Shown in pieces: positions 45,641 through 57,384 of a stretch of 64,000 nucleotides of DNA. The position numbers were made by a program, and so were the translations under genes. The notes beneath the pieces are model-generated. The model made no database searches and was not told the DNA's origin. It saw nothing but the letters and a program-made list of their open reading frames with translations. How positions within the stretch are numbered: the first letter of the stretch is position 1; each line of letters begins with the position of its first letter. This stretch comes from Benincasa hispida (taxonomy: Eukaryota > Streptophyta > Magnoliopsida > Cucurbitales > Cucurbitaceae), in NCBI RefSeq assembly GCF_009727055.1, contig NC_052353.1, forward strand, positions 45,084,569 to 45,148,568, in the 5' to 3' direction.

Positions 45641-46165
45641 TAAATTTTGGGTAAAAATATGTGATTGGTCCTTAAGTTTTGGGTTTAATGTTCATTTAGT
45701 TTATTAGGGATCAAATTGAAATAAAATTGAAATCTTAATGGTAAAATTATAATATTTTGAAACTTATGGGATAAATGAAATCAACCCCAAAACTTAGGTT
45801 AAATTGTAAATTTGGTTCCTACGGTTTGGAGAAAATTAGAATTTCATTGGTTTTAAAAGTTAGAATTTAGCCTATATGGTTTGATAATACCTCATAAATA
45901 GTTTTTAGGATTTGAAAAAAAAATTCTCATAAACAATTTCAACCATGAAGACTATTTGAGAGGCCTTATTCATAAAATGTAAATTCTAATTATAAATTAT
46001 TTATATGAACTAAATTCTAACTTTTTCAAAATTATAAAGGACCAAATTTTTGTAATTCAACCTAAGAAAGTTTAAGAACTAAAATGGTAATTTTTTAAAT
46101 TTAGGAACTAAATGAAAACTAGACATAAAATTTAAGGACTAAAAAGATATTTTTTCCTTACATGT
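45641..46165. mobile_element. MITE-like element with imperfect terminal inverted repeats
   Basis: The left end (45651-45703) and the reverse complement of the right end (46104-46157) align over about 50 bases, sharing GTCCTTAA, then TTTT, then TTCATTTAGTT. The ~520 bases between have no ORF. A target duplication was not identified. Motifs like GGTCCTTAAGTTT are spread through plant genomes as non-autonomous repeats, so superfamily is open. Confidence 0.5.
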
Positions 46166-46183
46166 TTAAAACTGTAAGAGTAC

Positions 46184-46267
46184 TAGTTATTAATTTAAAT
46201 ATTTTGATTATTTTATATAATTCTTTTAGTTATTAATTTAAATATTTTCATTATTTATATAATTTTT
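46184..46267. repeat. tandem 43-base duplication
   Basis: TAGTTATTAATTTAAATATTTT starts at 46184 and again at 46227, with the following AT-rich stretch also repeated at slightly lower identity. Confidence 0.75.
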
Positions 46268-46429
46268 TAAAAATATTCATCAACTTCTATATTTTTTTTA
46301 CATATTTTCAATAACAAGAGGTGATTTTAACATTTCCATCCACATTGACAAATGTGATTTTAACGTTACATTATTTAAATCGTGAAATTTTTAAGAATCA
46401 ATTTTATTGGTTAATATTATTATATTTTT

Positions 46430-46570
46430 CAAATTTTATAGACACGATAGATTACTATATGTGTCTATCATGATACAGATAGACGTAGATAGTATTCTAT
46501 CGTGGTCTACGATAAATAGACTGTGATATTTTGCTATATTTATAAAGATTTTTAATAATTTTATCATTTA
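46430..46570. repeat. GATAGA/TATCTA dispersed repeat, copy 2
   Basis: Same layout as copy 1: CGATAGATTACTATATGTG, an inverted partner with CTATCGTGGTCTACG, then ATTTTGCTATATTTATAAA. It runs in the same orientation as copy 1. Confidence 0.65.
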
Positions 46571-47970
46571 AAATAATTTTTCTAAAGGATAAAAATTCAT
46601 TATTTTTTTAGTCATTTGTAGATATTGCAATATTTAAAGAGGTTAACTTAAAAGTTTCGTGTAACAGGGGTACTCAATCAAAATTAAAAATCGAAGGTAA
46701 AACTATAATTAACAACATTTTTAATTAAGAAAAAAGTAAATTTTAATCCAATATATTCAACTATTTCGAAGAACTTCATTGAGCTCAAGATCCAAAATTG
46801 TGAATTATTATTTCGAGATTCGAATCTCTCATCCGAGCTGTTAGAAAAAAAAAAAAACAATTTGTAAAAGTTATGGAGAGCATGTGCATAAACTTTTTTT
46901 TCTTTTCTTTTTTTCACTTTTTTTTGTTAAAATATTCGTGTGGTGTTTAAAACGTGTTGGGGCCATGTACGAGGTCGAAGAGTTATTTTTATTTTTTTAT
47001 TTATTTTTTTATTTTACACTAAAGTTGGTCCAACGTAGGTGGTCATTATTGTATTACTTTAATTCATTATATTTGTATATATTTTTAGAGGGCATTTGGT
47101 CTAGTCAGTAGAGTTAATAAGTTTGAACTTAATGGGTTGGAGTTGATAGGTTTGTATTTGAGGTATAGAATTGTAAAATTAAATTTCTCGATAATTATGA
47201 AAGTAAGTGAAGTTACTTAGTAAATATGAAAGTAGAGATGAAGAGGAAGATGAAGCTCTTTTGTAAATGTAAAAAGTATTAAAAAAATGAGTTATTCGTT
47301 AAATGTCCAAGTTCAATAGTATTTACTAGTGAAATTAAGTTGTTTAGACCTCTTAGTTCGATTTTTATTTTATTTTTCTTTTTTGTTTGGGTAAAATAAT
47401 AGGAATGGGGGATTTGAACTTGAAGGGGTTATTGAGCTGTTTTTCCTCCATCCATAAAAGAAGTAAATAAATCCAAGGATCATTAGTGTATTTTCAAGAA
47501 AAAAATATATCAATTATCTTTGAGTTTGCACATTTTATCCAATGTGTTGATTAGCGATTCTTAATATTGAATTAGATACATTAAGAATCAAAACAAGTAT
47601 AGTTCTATTTACATGTTATTAAATCATCAATGGACTTGAAAGTTTAAGTTTATGGGTAAATGTAGATTTAATATTATATCATCCGAACAGTTGCAAATAT
47701 AACAATCAGATCCAAAATATTAGCATATATAGTACAAATCAAAAGAATTTGCAAATATATCAAAATTTAGATTCAGCTCTCAGAATCTATCAGTGCTAGA
47801 GTATATCACTCAATCTATCAACGATAAAGTCTATGAGTGATAAATATTGCTACATTTGCTATTCTTTAAAAATGTTGTTATATACTTAATTATGAATCCT
47901 AAAATTGCTACCCATTGCAATTGCTGGTCAAGAGCACACATAGATTTGACAGGCAAAAACTTTGCCGTCT
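46571..47970. other. AT-rich intergenic DNA with one further GATAGA repeat copy
   Basis: No gene is supported. 46884-47111 is open only because of T-rich low complexity. A relative of the GATAGA repeat lies at about 47780-47870 (AATCTATCAGTGCTAGAG, then CAATCTATCAACG). Confidence 0.55.
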
Positions 47971-47973
47971 TTG

Positions 47974-48300
47974 TCATTTGTCTACTATTACCCAAATATC
48001 GTCATAACCATTGAGGGTCCTGGGTAACCCAAACAGAAAATCCATGGTCATATGCTCCCATTTCCACTCAGGAACTGGAAGTGGGTTCAACAATCTTACA
48101 GGTCTCTGATTCACTAGTTTGATCGGCTGACAGATCAAACATCTGTCTACATAATTGGCTATGTCTTTCTTCATCCCTGACCACCAATACGACTTCTTCA
48201 ATGTCGTAAATGTTGGATCAACACCATCACGCGCAGAAGAAATCAAGATCCATAAGTATTCTAATTCATTAATTTTGGTTGAAAAGAAACATGCTAAAAA
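47974..48300 (-). pseudogene. chromovirus-type (Tekay/Del-like) gypsy integrase fragment
   Basis: The minus-strand frame gives LKKSYWWSGMKKDIANYV, DRCLICQPIK (the Cys pair of the HHCC domain), PLPVPEWKWEHMTMDF (with the first catalytic Asp) and LFGLPRTLNGYDDIWVIVDK. This wording is typical of chromovirus integrases and differs from the Athila-like integrases elsewhere in the window. The His pair and everything beyond the first Asp are missing. It is an isolated relic between intergenic DNA and a copia LTR. Confidence 0.8.
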
Positions 48301-49713
48301 CAAAGTATAAAGGGTTTCATGAACATACCTTGGCCAAAATAACGAAATCTCCATTTTTAGCTGCAAAATCCTCTGAATCCTTGTGTAGACCACCACAAGA
48401 TCTTCCCTACTATCCTTTTGGTGCTCTAGATTGAGTTGTAGGACTCAAAATAAGCTAGAATCAAAGGGAATATGGAGAAAGCTCACTGAACATAACCCAT
48501 TGAAGAACACCTTCTTCATCCGAAATTTTCAGCAAAAATTCACTCGGTTCTCCATTCATTCTTCACTCCAATCTCTTCAATATATTGTAGACTATCATGC
48601 AAAGAGAAGTGCTGCATGGGATGTAACTCATGCTTGGAGTAAATCAAAGAAGAAGGTGGTGGGTTCTTTGTAAGCTACTTTGAAGATGACTTGAAAAATC
48701 CATTTTTAAGTTTTGTGTGATTTTTCAATTTCCAAAATCCATTTTGATTTTAAAATCATATTTTATTTCTAAAATAAAAATTTATTAATTTTACAAATTA
48801 ATTTCAAAAATTAATTTTCTAATAAAATTAATAAATAATTATTTGAACAATTTAAATAATTCTAATTAATTTAATATCCAATATTAAATTAATTTTTACA
48901 CAAATTCATCTTCATATATTTAAATCATATTTAAATATATTTTCTCCAATTTTCGTTTGATTCTAATTTGAACGTTTCAAATTAACTTATCACACTACTC
49001 TAGAGCTAATCCATTTCCGAGCTAGTAGGGGGACATCATGGACCTACAGATCATGGACTCCAACGATTCGAGATTAATCGGCTAAACTCATTATACCGAT
49101 CTAACCGCTATTCGTTAACTAATGGGTCACTCCACTAAAGCCCATAGTTGAACTCCCCTCACTGTAGATATATTATGTCCACTCGATATAACCATGATTA
49201 GTAAGTTAACCCTTCACAGGTTGTTCGCAATAATGGCTGGGTCAAATCTCTGTTTTACCCCTAAAATTACCTTTTGTTCCTTAAGTCCCCACCGATCCCC
49301 TAAGGACAATTTTTTTGTGATCCAATCACAAAACCGAGTCCCTCTCATGCCAAATGAGAGGGCGGGATCCCTTGTTCAAGCCCTAGAATCAAAACTTAAG
49401 GGAACAACCTCTCTACTATCCCTAAAGCGGGTAGGAGTGAATTCCCTCTCGCACTCTATGTCCTCAGCTATCTACCCAGTCTTACTCCTGAAATGGCAGT
49501 CATATTAAGCTGGCACTGTTGAGCCAACCCTCACCTATGCAAATCTAAGGTCAATCCCAGATAAACAGGAGTTCATAGTTAGCTCAGGATCAAGGTCAAG
49601 TTACCTAGGTCATCGCTTTTAAATAGTCAGTCTTAAACAGTAAACAACGTTATAAAGTAAGAGTGACTCATTTCGTGGTCCGATCTTATACAAACTCTTT
49701 TGCACAAGGACAC
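48301..49713 (-). repeat. copia LTR J (minus strand), interrupted by the E/C gypsy complex
   Basis: On the minus strand, ordered copia LTR blocks are present: GTTTGTATAAGATCGGACC, TCCACTAAAG-like, GGTCCATGATGTCC-like and an AT-rich centre (48700-48960). The order matches 6362-7985 and 41735-43603. Similarity ends at 49713, where the gypsy LTR begins, so the rest of this LTR should lie beyond the right edge of the window. Confidence 0.65.
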
Positions 49714-51420
49714 TGATGCGTTATTTTATGAGGTAGAATTATGGATGAAATGCGATGATGAAAATGCGTTGAGCACTCAAGTTTTCTCAGTGGAATCCAA
49801 GTGTAAACCCCACTGAGTTTCTTGGTAAGTCTAGGGTCAAACTTAGGGACTTAGGAAAACAGGTTGCGGTGGTAATTTTTAGGAAAACTTTGCGGTAACC
49901 GTTAACTCAAATAGTTGTTCGTTTTGTTTGTTGCGGTAATGAAATAAATAAATGTGGCGGATTTGAGAAAAGTTTGATTGTGTGATAGATGCACTGAGTA
50001 TGCAGATGAACGGGTTGAGAAGGTCTTTAGCTAGCTTTACTTGGGAATGCATCAGACTATGCCATCATGCTACACCTATGCACAACAAGTCATTTTCCAA
50101 TGCAAATGCGGTGCTCCTAAGTCTAGGACATATGTGTTGAATGCAAAAGTGTCCATAAAGCTTATTCTTAAGTCTCTACTCTTTTCCAATGCGATGATGC
50201 AAGATGCACAAAGGCAAGGTGACCGCACACAATCATATCCTATCTCTAGGATGCATGCGATGCGTTAATAGCAAACAATGTTTATTCCTAAGCTTCTATC
50301 TCTTGTTTATGCGTTCTAATATGACTCTCCCTAGCCTAGATTCTAACCTAACTTTTCCAAGCCTAGATCTTGTCCTTATACTACCCTCCCGAGTATCTCT
50401 AATGAATGAATGAGGCATACATAATACAAGATAATCGCATAGAATGAATATCCCCAATTAATCTAGCTAGGTGCTTCTCAACCCATTCGACAGATTTAGC
50501 TACTCATGTGTAAATAACAGAGAGTGAATAGATATAGAGAAGTAAATTCCATTTTTATAAATGAGTTTGAATACAAAATAACAATGGAAGATAAATGTAG
50601 AGAGCCTGGTAGCACTCCCTTGCTGACCGAGGATTTTACACTGGCAATCTCTATTCGGTTCAAAAGATATTCCTGCTTCCCTAGGAGCTGGCCCTCTTTT
50701 CGATCTTGAAGCTTCCGTCACTCTCTTGAGCTCATCAAAACGATCTATCGGCACAACCTTCTTATCTCACTTCCGCCTTAAAACAAATGAAAATCTAAGA
50801 ACAAGGCTAAACTATCTAAGGAAAAATTCTCTAACACTTGGAACTCGTGAATTTGTTGAACAGGTGAATAGGTGAACCTCCTTTTCTGAAGGATGCCTTT
50901 GATATTTATAGAGCTTCCGGGCTGAAAGGCAACTTCTCTCTTATGATTGAACAGATGAAATGGCTTTAATTCTCTGACTGATGCACCGAATATTTGTCAC
51001 CGAAAAGCTGAGTGTACTTGTTATCATTAGCGGCTTGTCAACTTAATTCGGATTCGATCGTCATCAGCTTTCTGTCCCATCGTGATTAATTATGCCTTTT
51101 ACCCAGATGCGCCCACCAAGTTGCGCCGGCTCTATGCAGCAATCCTTCTTGAACAGATGTTTGCAAACACAAATCACTGCAAAGCCTTGCAGTAATGTTG
51201 CGCTCGTCCGTTGATTTCTTGTGATCGCTCTTTTTACCTTGCGTCAACGCATATTCTGCATAAAAACACAAAAGTTAACTGTTTCTATGCGATGAACGCA
51301 TGCGACCGCAATGTTATAAACTTAATGATTTTTGCATGCAATCTAACATATTTTATCAACGCAAACCTTCATTGTTTAATAACTTAGTACTGTAATAACG
51401 TGCATTTCTGCCCGTTATCA
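49714..51420 (-). repeat. 3' LTR of the C/E complex (LTR type 1)
   Basis: The 1707-base LTR starts TGATAACGGGC and ends ATAACGCATCA on the minus strand, matching A and B-left. It has the terminal hairpin, a TATA box near 50900 and the TTCGACC-type motif. The purine tract AAATTTGGGGGTA abuts its start. Confidence 0.88.
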
Positions 51421-52798
51421 TACCCCCAAATTTAAACAATGCTTGTCCTCAAGCATAAGATAAAGATTTCCTTTAGAAAGTCGACCACAATGTTCTTTTC
51501 CTATATTTCTCAAGGACACTTCATTCGACTCCTATACACCAAAATATCCTTAAGTCTTATTCAAGTCTCTTCTTAAAATATTTTTAAGACCTAGGGACCA
51601 CAAGTATAACCTTCAAAAGGACTTTACAAAATTCCAGGACATCGCATGATTTATTTCAAAAAAACTTTTTCACTGGGGTGTAAAATGATTTTATCCTTGC
51701 ATATTTTTTACATTGTTATTTTTCTGACCTTGCATTGATCCAAGTGCCTCACCTTCGTTTCGACTTGCCCCCACGTGTGTCATGCGGACATCCAACAACG
51801 GGCGAGGTGCTCTTTCTCAGACTAAACTCATACCTACTTGGCAGCGGAGTTGCGGTCATTTATTTATGTGTTGTTCCTGGTGACTTACTTTCATTTTGGC
51901 TTGCCCCCACGTGTATCATGCGAACATCCAACTACGGGTAAGTGCCTTTCACAACTTAACTCTTATGAACATGGGTTTTCCCATTACATTGACAGTGGAG
52001 TTGTTGTTCTCAAAATTTTCCTCTTTTTCATCTTTTTTTTTTTTTTGTTTAAGGCTAAAAATAGCAAGGTCGAAAATAAATAGCTCACCCCCAAATTTAA
52101 AATGCGACAATTTCCTCATTGCCAAAAGATTGAAAGAAGTCATGTGATGTTTTTAGAAAGCTTCGTAAAGAGAGTTTTGAAAGAAAGCTAGTAGACCCTT
52201 AACTTCTAGAAATATTTCATGAAGTGACTTTTCTAAGATTAAGTCGACTCTAGTATATACGAAAAAAAATAGAAGCATGTGTTTCATCATTGAAATCATA
52301 ATTGGCAAAGAGAAAGCATGTGGTAACTTACTAAATTTATCAATATGAAATGATTGCGGTAATCAAAGAGGATGCGGTGATAAAACTTTGAAAATCAAAA
52401 TGCGATGCGATAGTGCAAAAATGGAATAAAGTGAAGGAAAGATACAACCCCCAAATTTGCGTTATCACCCGCATTGTTTGTTGCTGCATCCTGCTTTGCG
52501 GCAATCTTCCTTCTTTGGATTGTGGTGACGACGTGAAATTGCATCTTCGTGTAGTGCCTACGCAATCGTGTACCTTGATCGTTTGCAAAAAAACATCGAC
52601 AGGGTCAAATGATAAAAAACAATTAAAAAAATTTTTCTCGCCATTTTTTTTAGATCAAGTAACATGCAGATAGATGAATGATAATTGTAATGCCGTAGTA
52701 AAGAGAGTTCATGAATAAAAAATAAGCAAAAGGGTACTCTCGAAGCCTTGCGCCCCAGATGATGTTGCATGCCAGTGCAGGGGCTACTCCATTTTCCT
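51421..52798 (-). other. 3' non-coding region of C/E with two purine tracts and a paired repeat
   Basis: The terminal purine tract is at 51421-51433. The internal one is at 52447-52458 (AAATTTGGGGGT). Between them are two copies of the GTTGGATGTCCGCATGACAC-type repeat (51762-51800 and 51899-51945), 137 bases apart, with a CACGTG core in both. No protein is recognisable. Confidence 0.75.
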
Positions 52799-53960
52799 TT
52801 ATTCTGGGTTTCCCAAGTCTACAGAGGTCTTTTCTTGCTGAAAATCACCCCCGCAATATGCCTTAACTCGCTGCCCATTAACCTTAAATGTACGGCTCCC
52901 GTCCTTAGTAATTAGCTCCACTGCACCATGTTGGAATATTTCTTTAATGATGAAGGGTTCGGACCAACGCGATTTTAACTTGCCAAGAAAGAGCCGTAGC
53001 TGTGAATTGAAGAGCAAGACCTTTTATCCCACATGGAGATTTTTACCACATATGTGTTTGTCGTGCCAGCGCTTTGCGCGCTCCTTGTAGATCTTTGCGT
53101 TCTCATATGCATTAATCCTCCATTCCTCCAGCTCGACCAGTTGAATTTTTCTCACTTCTTCTGCTTTCTTCAAATCAAAGTTTAGCTTCTTCACTGTCCA
53201 CAGTGCCTTGTATTCTAGCTCCAGAGGCAAGTGACACGCCTTACCAAATACCAACGCATACGGGGACATACCTATGGTGTTTTAAATGCAGTTCGATATG
53301 CACACAAAATGAGCTTTGTTGCCCAATCCTTTCGCGAAGGCCTTACCACCTTCTCAAGTATCAGCTTGATCTCCCGATTGGACACCTCGGCCTGATCGTT
53401 CGTCTGCGGATGGTATGCAGTGGCCACTTTGTGGAGAATGTTATATTTGTGCAGTAGTTCCTTGACAGTATGATTGACAAAGTGGGATCCTTCATCACTT
53501 ATTATAGCACATGGGGTGCCAAAATGAGTGAAAATGTTTTTCTTCAGGAATTGACAGACTACTGCCGCATCGCTTGCGACACATGCCACTGCTTCAACCC
53601 ACTTGGATACGTAGTCGACGGCTAACAAAATATAATTTTTACCATTCGAGGGAGGGAATGGTCTAATGAAGTTGATACCCCATACGTCGAACAACTCAAG
53701 CTCCAAGATGATATTTATAGGCATTGCATGTTTCCATGAAATGTTACCTATGTGTTGGCACCGATCACACTTCATCACGTAGTCAGTTACATCCTTAAAC
53801 AATGTTGGCCAGTAGAATCCACTCTGTAATACTTTAGCTGCGGTGCGCTATCCTCCAAAGTGTCCACCATATGTGAGTCGTAACATTGCGATAATATGCG
53901 TTGTTGAGCATCATTCGGTACACATAGTCGCAGAATTTGGTCTGCCCTCTTTTTATACAG
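52799..53960 (-). pseudogene. integrase of element C/E
   Basis: 53802-53272 (176 codons) runs from the Cys pair CDRCQHIG of the zinc domain into the core. The first Asp, in WGIDF in B, reads [10 protein letters not shown] here, so Asp has become Asn. The second Asp (IISDEGSHF) and the Glu ([10 protein letters not shown]) are present. 53269-53024 and 53017-52799 give the C-terminal region, with RWSEPFII, where the Gly of the GPF module has become Glu. Frameshifts separate the three pieces. Confidence 0.87.
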
Positions 53961-54149
53961 ATTCGGCTCATTCCAATAATAATAACTGCATTCATGTTTG
54001 AGCTTCTTCTATTGGTGGTAGGTATAATCTTCAGGAAATTTCTCGCAAACCAGATAGTTGACTATGTCAGCATACCATGGCAATTCTTTAATCTAAAATA
54101 GCTGCTCATCTGGAAACACTATGCTCACCTCTAACTCCTTGCGGTCAAC

Positions 54150-54851
54150 CTCAGGATTCTCCAATCTGGATAAATCATCGGCAACTTAGTTCTCCGTTCC
54201 TTTTCAGTCAACTATTTCCATATCGAATTCTTGAAGGAGGAGAACCCATCTAATCAGCCTCAGCTTTGCGTCCTTCTTTGTTATTAGATATTTTATCGTC
54301 GAGTGGTTAGCATGGATGAGCACTTTTGTTCCTAGCAGATATGTTCTAAACTTTTCTAACGCAAATATTACTGCCAGCAGCTCTTTTTCTGTGGTGGTGT
54401 AGTTAGTTTGAGCAGGGTTTAACGTCTTATTTGCATATGCGATGGGATGCAAGATTGTTTTTCTCTTCTGTGCTAGTACTAATTCCATCGCATACCCGCT
54501 TGCATTGCACATTATTTCAAAAGGAAGTGTCCAATCTGGTGCTACTAAAACGGGTGCAGTTGTCAATGCGTTCTTTAAAATCATGAATGCATTGCGACAA
54601 TTATCATCAGAGTCAATTTTTCTATCAGCTTCCAACAACGCACTCAGTGGTCGTGCTATTTTTGAGAAATCCTTGACAAAACGTCTGTAGAATCCAGCAT
54701 GCTCCAAGAAACTCCTTACAACCTTTACATCTGTTGGAGGTGGGAGTTTTTCAATTGCTTCTATTTTTGCTTTATCCACCTCCAACCCGTCCCGTGATAC
54801 CTTATGTCCCGGCATAATGCCCTCATTCACCCTAAAATGGCATTTTCTCAA
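54150..54851 (-). pseudogene. RNase H of element C/E
   Basis: 54851-54204 (215 codons) includes the connection ([20 protein letters not shown]) and RNase H. Two acidic residues are lost: CDASGY reads CNASGY and HTDHS reads HANHS. The Glu in TTEKELLAV remains. The fourth Asp lies in the next stretch after a stop. The enzyme would be dead. Confidence 0.87.
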
Positions 54852-55480
54852 TTAAGCACGAGATTCGTCTCCTTGCATCTTTTTAGTATCTTCTCTAGGT
54901 TGGCAAGACAAACTTCGTATGTGTGCCCATAGACAGAGAAGTCGTCCATGAATATTTCAACAGAGTTCTCAAGATAGTCTGAAAAGGTGGCCATCATGCA
55001 CCTTTGGAACGTGTTTGGCGTATTGCAGAGGTCGAACGGTATATGGCAAAAAGCAAAAGTCCCATATGGGCAGGTGAATGTGATCTTGTCCTGATCTTCT
55101 AGAGCAATCATAATCTGGTTATACCCGACATAGCCATCCAAAAAGTAGTAAAAGTCATTTCTGGCTAGACGATCTAACATTTGGTCAATGAACGGTAGAG
55201 GGAAATGATCTTTCTTTGTTGCCACATTCAACTTGCGGTAGTCCATGCAAATACGCCACCTGGTGATGGTCCTTTGCAGTATCAGCTCATTATTTTTGTT
55301 AGGGACTACCGTCATGTCACCTTTCTTTGGCACGCACTGCACGGGCTGACCCACGTGCTGTTTGCTATCGGATAAATAATGCCTGCATCCAACCATTTAA
55401 TGATCTCCTTTTTAACGACCTCTTTCATCGTAGGGTTGAGTCTGCGCTGATGTTCGATCGTTGCTTTGTGGTCTTCTTTG
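54848..55480 (-). pseudogene. reverse transcriptase of element C/E
   Basis: 55396-54848 (182 codons) is open from VQCVPKKGDMTVV through MDYRKLNVATKKDHFPLPF, FLDGYVGYNQIMIALEDQ and the polymerase box FMDDFSVYG, both Asp residues present, to a LANLEKILKRCKET segment. RMPFGLCN reads HIPFDLCN here. It overlaps the RNase H frame by four bases. The start of the domain lies in a different frame upstream. Confidence 0.88.
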
Positions 55481-55488
55481 AGACGAAT

Positions 55489-56490
55489 TCAATGCATACA
55501 GTAGGTTGGGCTAATTCCTCGAATGTCTGCGAACGTCCAGCCAATTGCTCGCACATGTTTTCTTAGAATGCTCAGCAATGCATTCTTCTGGTCTTGATTA
55601 AGCTTCGAGGAAATAATGACTGTCAGCTTTTCATTCTGCCCCAAAAATGCATACTTTAGGTGATTCGGCAGGGTCTTTAATTCCATTGTTGGTGGTTCTA
55701 CTAGGGACGGTTGCGTTGTTTTTCTTTCTTCATTTTCTGTTGGCTCTTCTTCTTGGGTTGCAATCATTTCAACTTCCTTGCTTGTTTTTTCTATGATCGC
55801 ATTACATGTTGCAATGGATGTGTTTGCATCCTCATCTTCATTTTCATTGTCAGGTTTCTCTTCTTCAATCAAACTCTGGTCGTCATTAGATTCAGTCAGG
55901 TCTTCGTCATCAGGAAACTTCATGGCACGGATGATGTTGAACTTGTGCTTCTGTCCATTTATGATCAAATTGATCTCTCCTTTGTAAACATCAATCTAGG
56001 CACGACCTGTTGATAAAAATGGTCACTCCAGGATGATGGGCACATCTTTGTCGGCTTCGTAATCTAAGATGATGAAGTCGGCTGGTAATATAAATTTGTC
56101 AATGGTAATAAGCACGTCCTTCACCTTCCCCTCTGGGTGCACCAGAGATCTATCTACAAGTTGGAGAGTCACGGTCGTGGGTGCAAGTTGCCCCACATTC
56201 AGCTGCTTAAAGATTGACAGAGGCATCAAGTTGATGTTGCCTTCAAGGTCACACAATGCCTGCCTGATGTACAATCCTCCTATGGAGCAAGGTATAGTAA
56301 AGATCCCAGGATCGCTCATCTTCGGTGGAATTATTGACTTCGAACTCTGTTTTAACGCCACCGTGGCAAACTTACCAGTGCCCCTCTTCTTAGTCACCAT
56401 ATCCTTCAGAAACTTCGCATATGCCGACATCTCCTCAATCTCTTCAATGAATGGAATATTAAAATGCAATTGTTTTAACATAGATAGGAA
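55489..56490 (-). pseudogene. protease and acidic linker of element C
   Basis: 56481-56023 (152 codons) covers KQLHFNIPFIEEIEEMSAY, the protease with ALCDLEGNINLMP where B has DLGAS, and FIILDYEADKDVPIIL. The catalytic Asp is kept, but the Gly-Ala turn has become Glu-Gly-Asn. 55968-55489 (159 codons) is the acidic linker (EDLTESNDDQSLIEEE and following), ending in LLSILRKHVRAIGWTFADI. This linker is the best preserved of the three full copies. Confidence 0.85.
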
Positions 56491-56960
56491 GCGTTGGTTG
56501 AACTTGCCTGATCACAAAGAGAAAATGGGAACAAAGTTAGTCAAAGTTCTTCGGCAGAGATGTTTGGGAACACAAAAGTATTGCAGATTTCAATAAAGCT
56601 ACAGAGGTGGGCATGCAGGTCCTCGCCACGCTCGCCTCTGAATTGTCCTCCAGTCTGGATCATCTGTAGCATCACCGGTTTCATTTCAAATCTGCTTCCA
56701 TCGAAGGCAGGCCTCATGATTTCTGGAGAGAAATCATAGAGTTTTGGCGATGCATAGTCCCTAATGGGTGTATTGCGATTGTTAGCCAGTAGGATTAGAT
56801 TCGCCATGACATTGTTTTCATTTGGTGCTCCATTTCCAGGTTTCTTAGCCATCTCTTCCTTATCTGACTGTTGTTGTTGGCGGTCTCTCAATCTCCATCT
56901 AAATTTCCTTTCAATCTTCGGGTCGTTATTCGCAAGAGAATGAGAGTCTGCAAAGAAATC
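56491..56960 (-). pseudogene. gag N-terminal part of element C, with the zinc-knuckle half deleted
   Basis: 56891-56541 gives DKEEMAKKPGNGAPNENN, YASPKLYDFSPEIMRP and SFIEICNTFVFPNISAEEL. Just after a TTGCCTGATCACAAAGAG stretch at about 56500 the sequence jumps to the KQLHFNIP region before the protease. In B the same two points are about 1.2 kb apart, so the second half of gag, including the knuckle, was deleted. Confidence 0.82.
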
Positions 56961-56990
56961 AGAAAAATTACCGTTAGCACACTATTTTTG

Positions 56991-57008
56991 TCCCCAGCAA
57001 TGGCACCA
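56991..57008 (-). other. primer binding site of element C (tRNA-Asp type)
   Basis: The minus strand reads TGGTGCCATTGCTGGGGA. It differs at a few bases from the complement of the plant tRNA-Asp 3' end (TGGCGCCGTTGCCGGGG), the PBS used by Athila elements. It lies a few bases from the LTR end at 57015. Confidence 0.85.
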
Positions 57009-57379
57009 AAAACTTGATGTGTTATTTTACGAAGTGAAATTATGGATGATATGTGATGGTGAAATTGTGTTGAGCATTCAAGTTTCCTCCAGCAGAATCT
57101 AAGTGAAAACCCCACTGAGTTTCCTGGTAAGTTCAAGGTCGAACTAAGGGACTTGTGAAAATAGGTTGCAGTGGTAATTTTTAAAAAACTTTGCCGTAAC
57201 CGGTAACTCAATTAATTGTTGGTTTGGTTGTTGATTGCAATAATGAAAAACAAACGAATGTGGCGGATTTGAGAAAAGTCAGTTGTGTGATAGATGCACT
57301 GAGTATGCGGATGAATGGGTTGAGAAGGTCTTTAGCTAGTGTTACTTAGGAATGCGTCAGACTATGCGATCATGCATTG

Positions 57380-57384
57380 CACAG
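57380..57384. repeat. target site duplication CACAG of element D (partner at 62227-62231)
   Basis: CACAG ends at 57384, just before TGATTAAAC, and recurs after the CCCAACA end at 62226. The type 1 LTR reads through when one copy is removed. Confidence 0.93.

Noticed and set aside
46884..47111. Phe/Leu-rich membrane protein
   Set aside because: The frame is open only because the DNA is T-rich low complexity.
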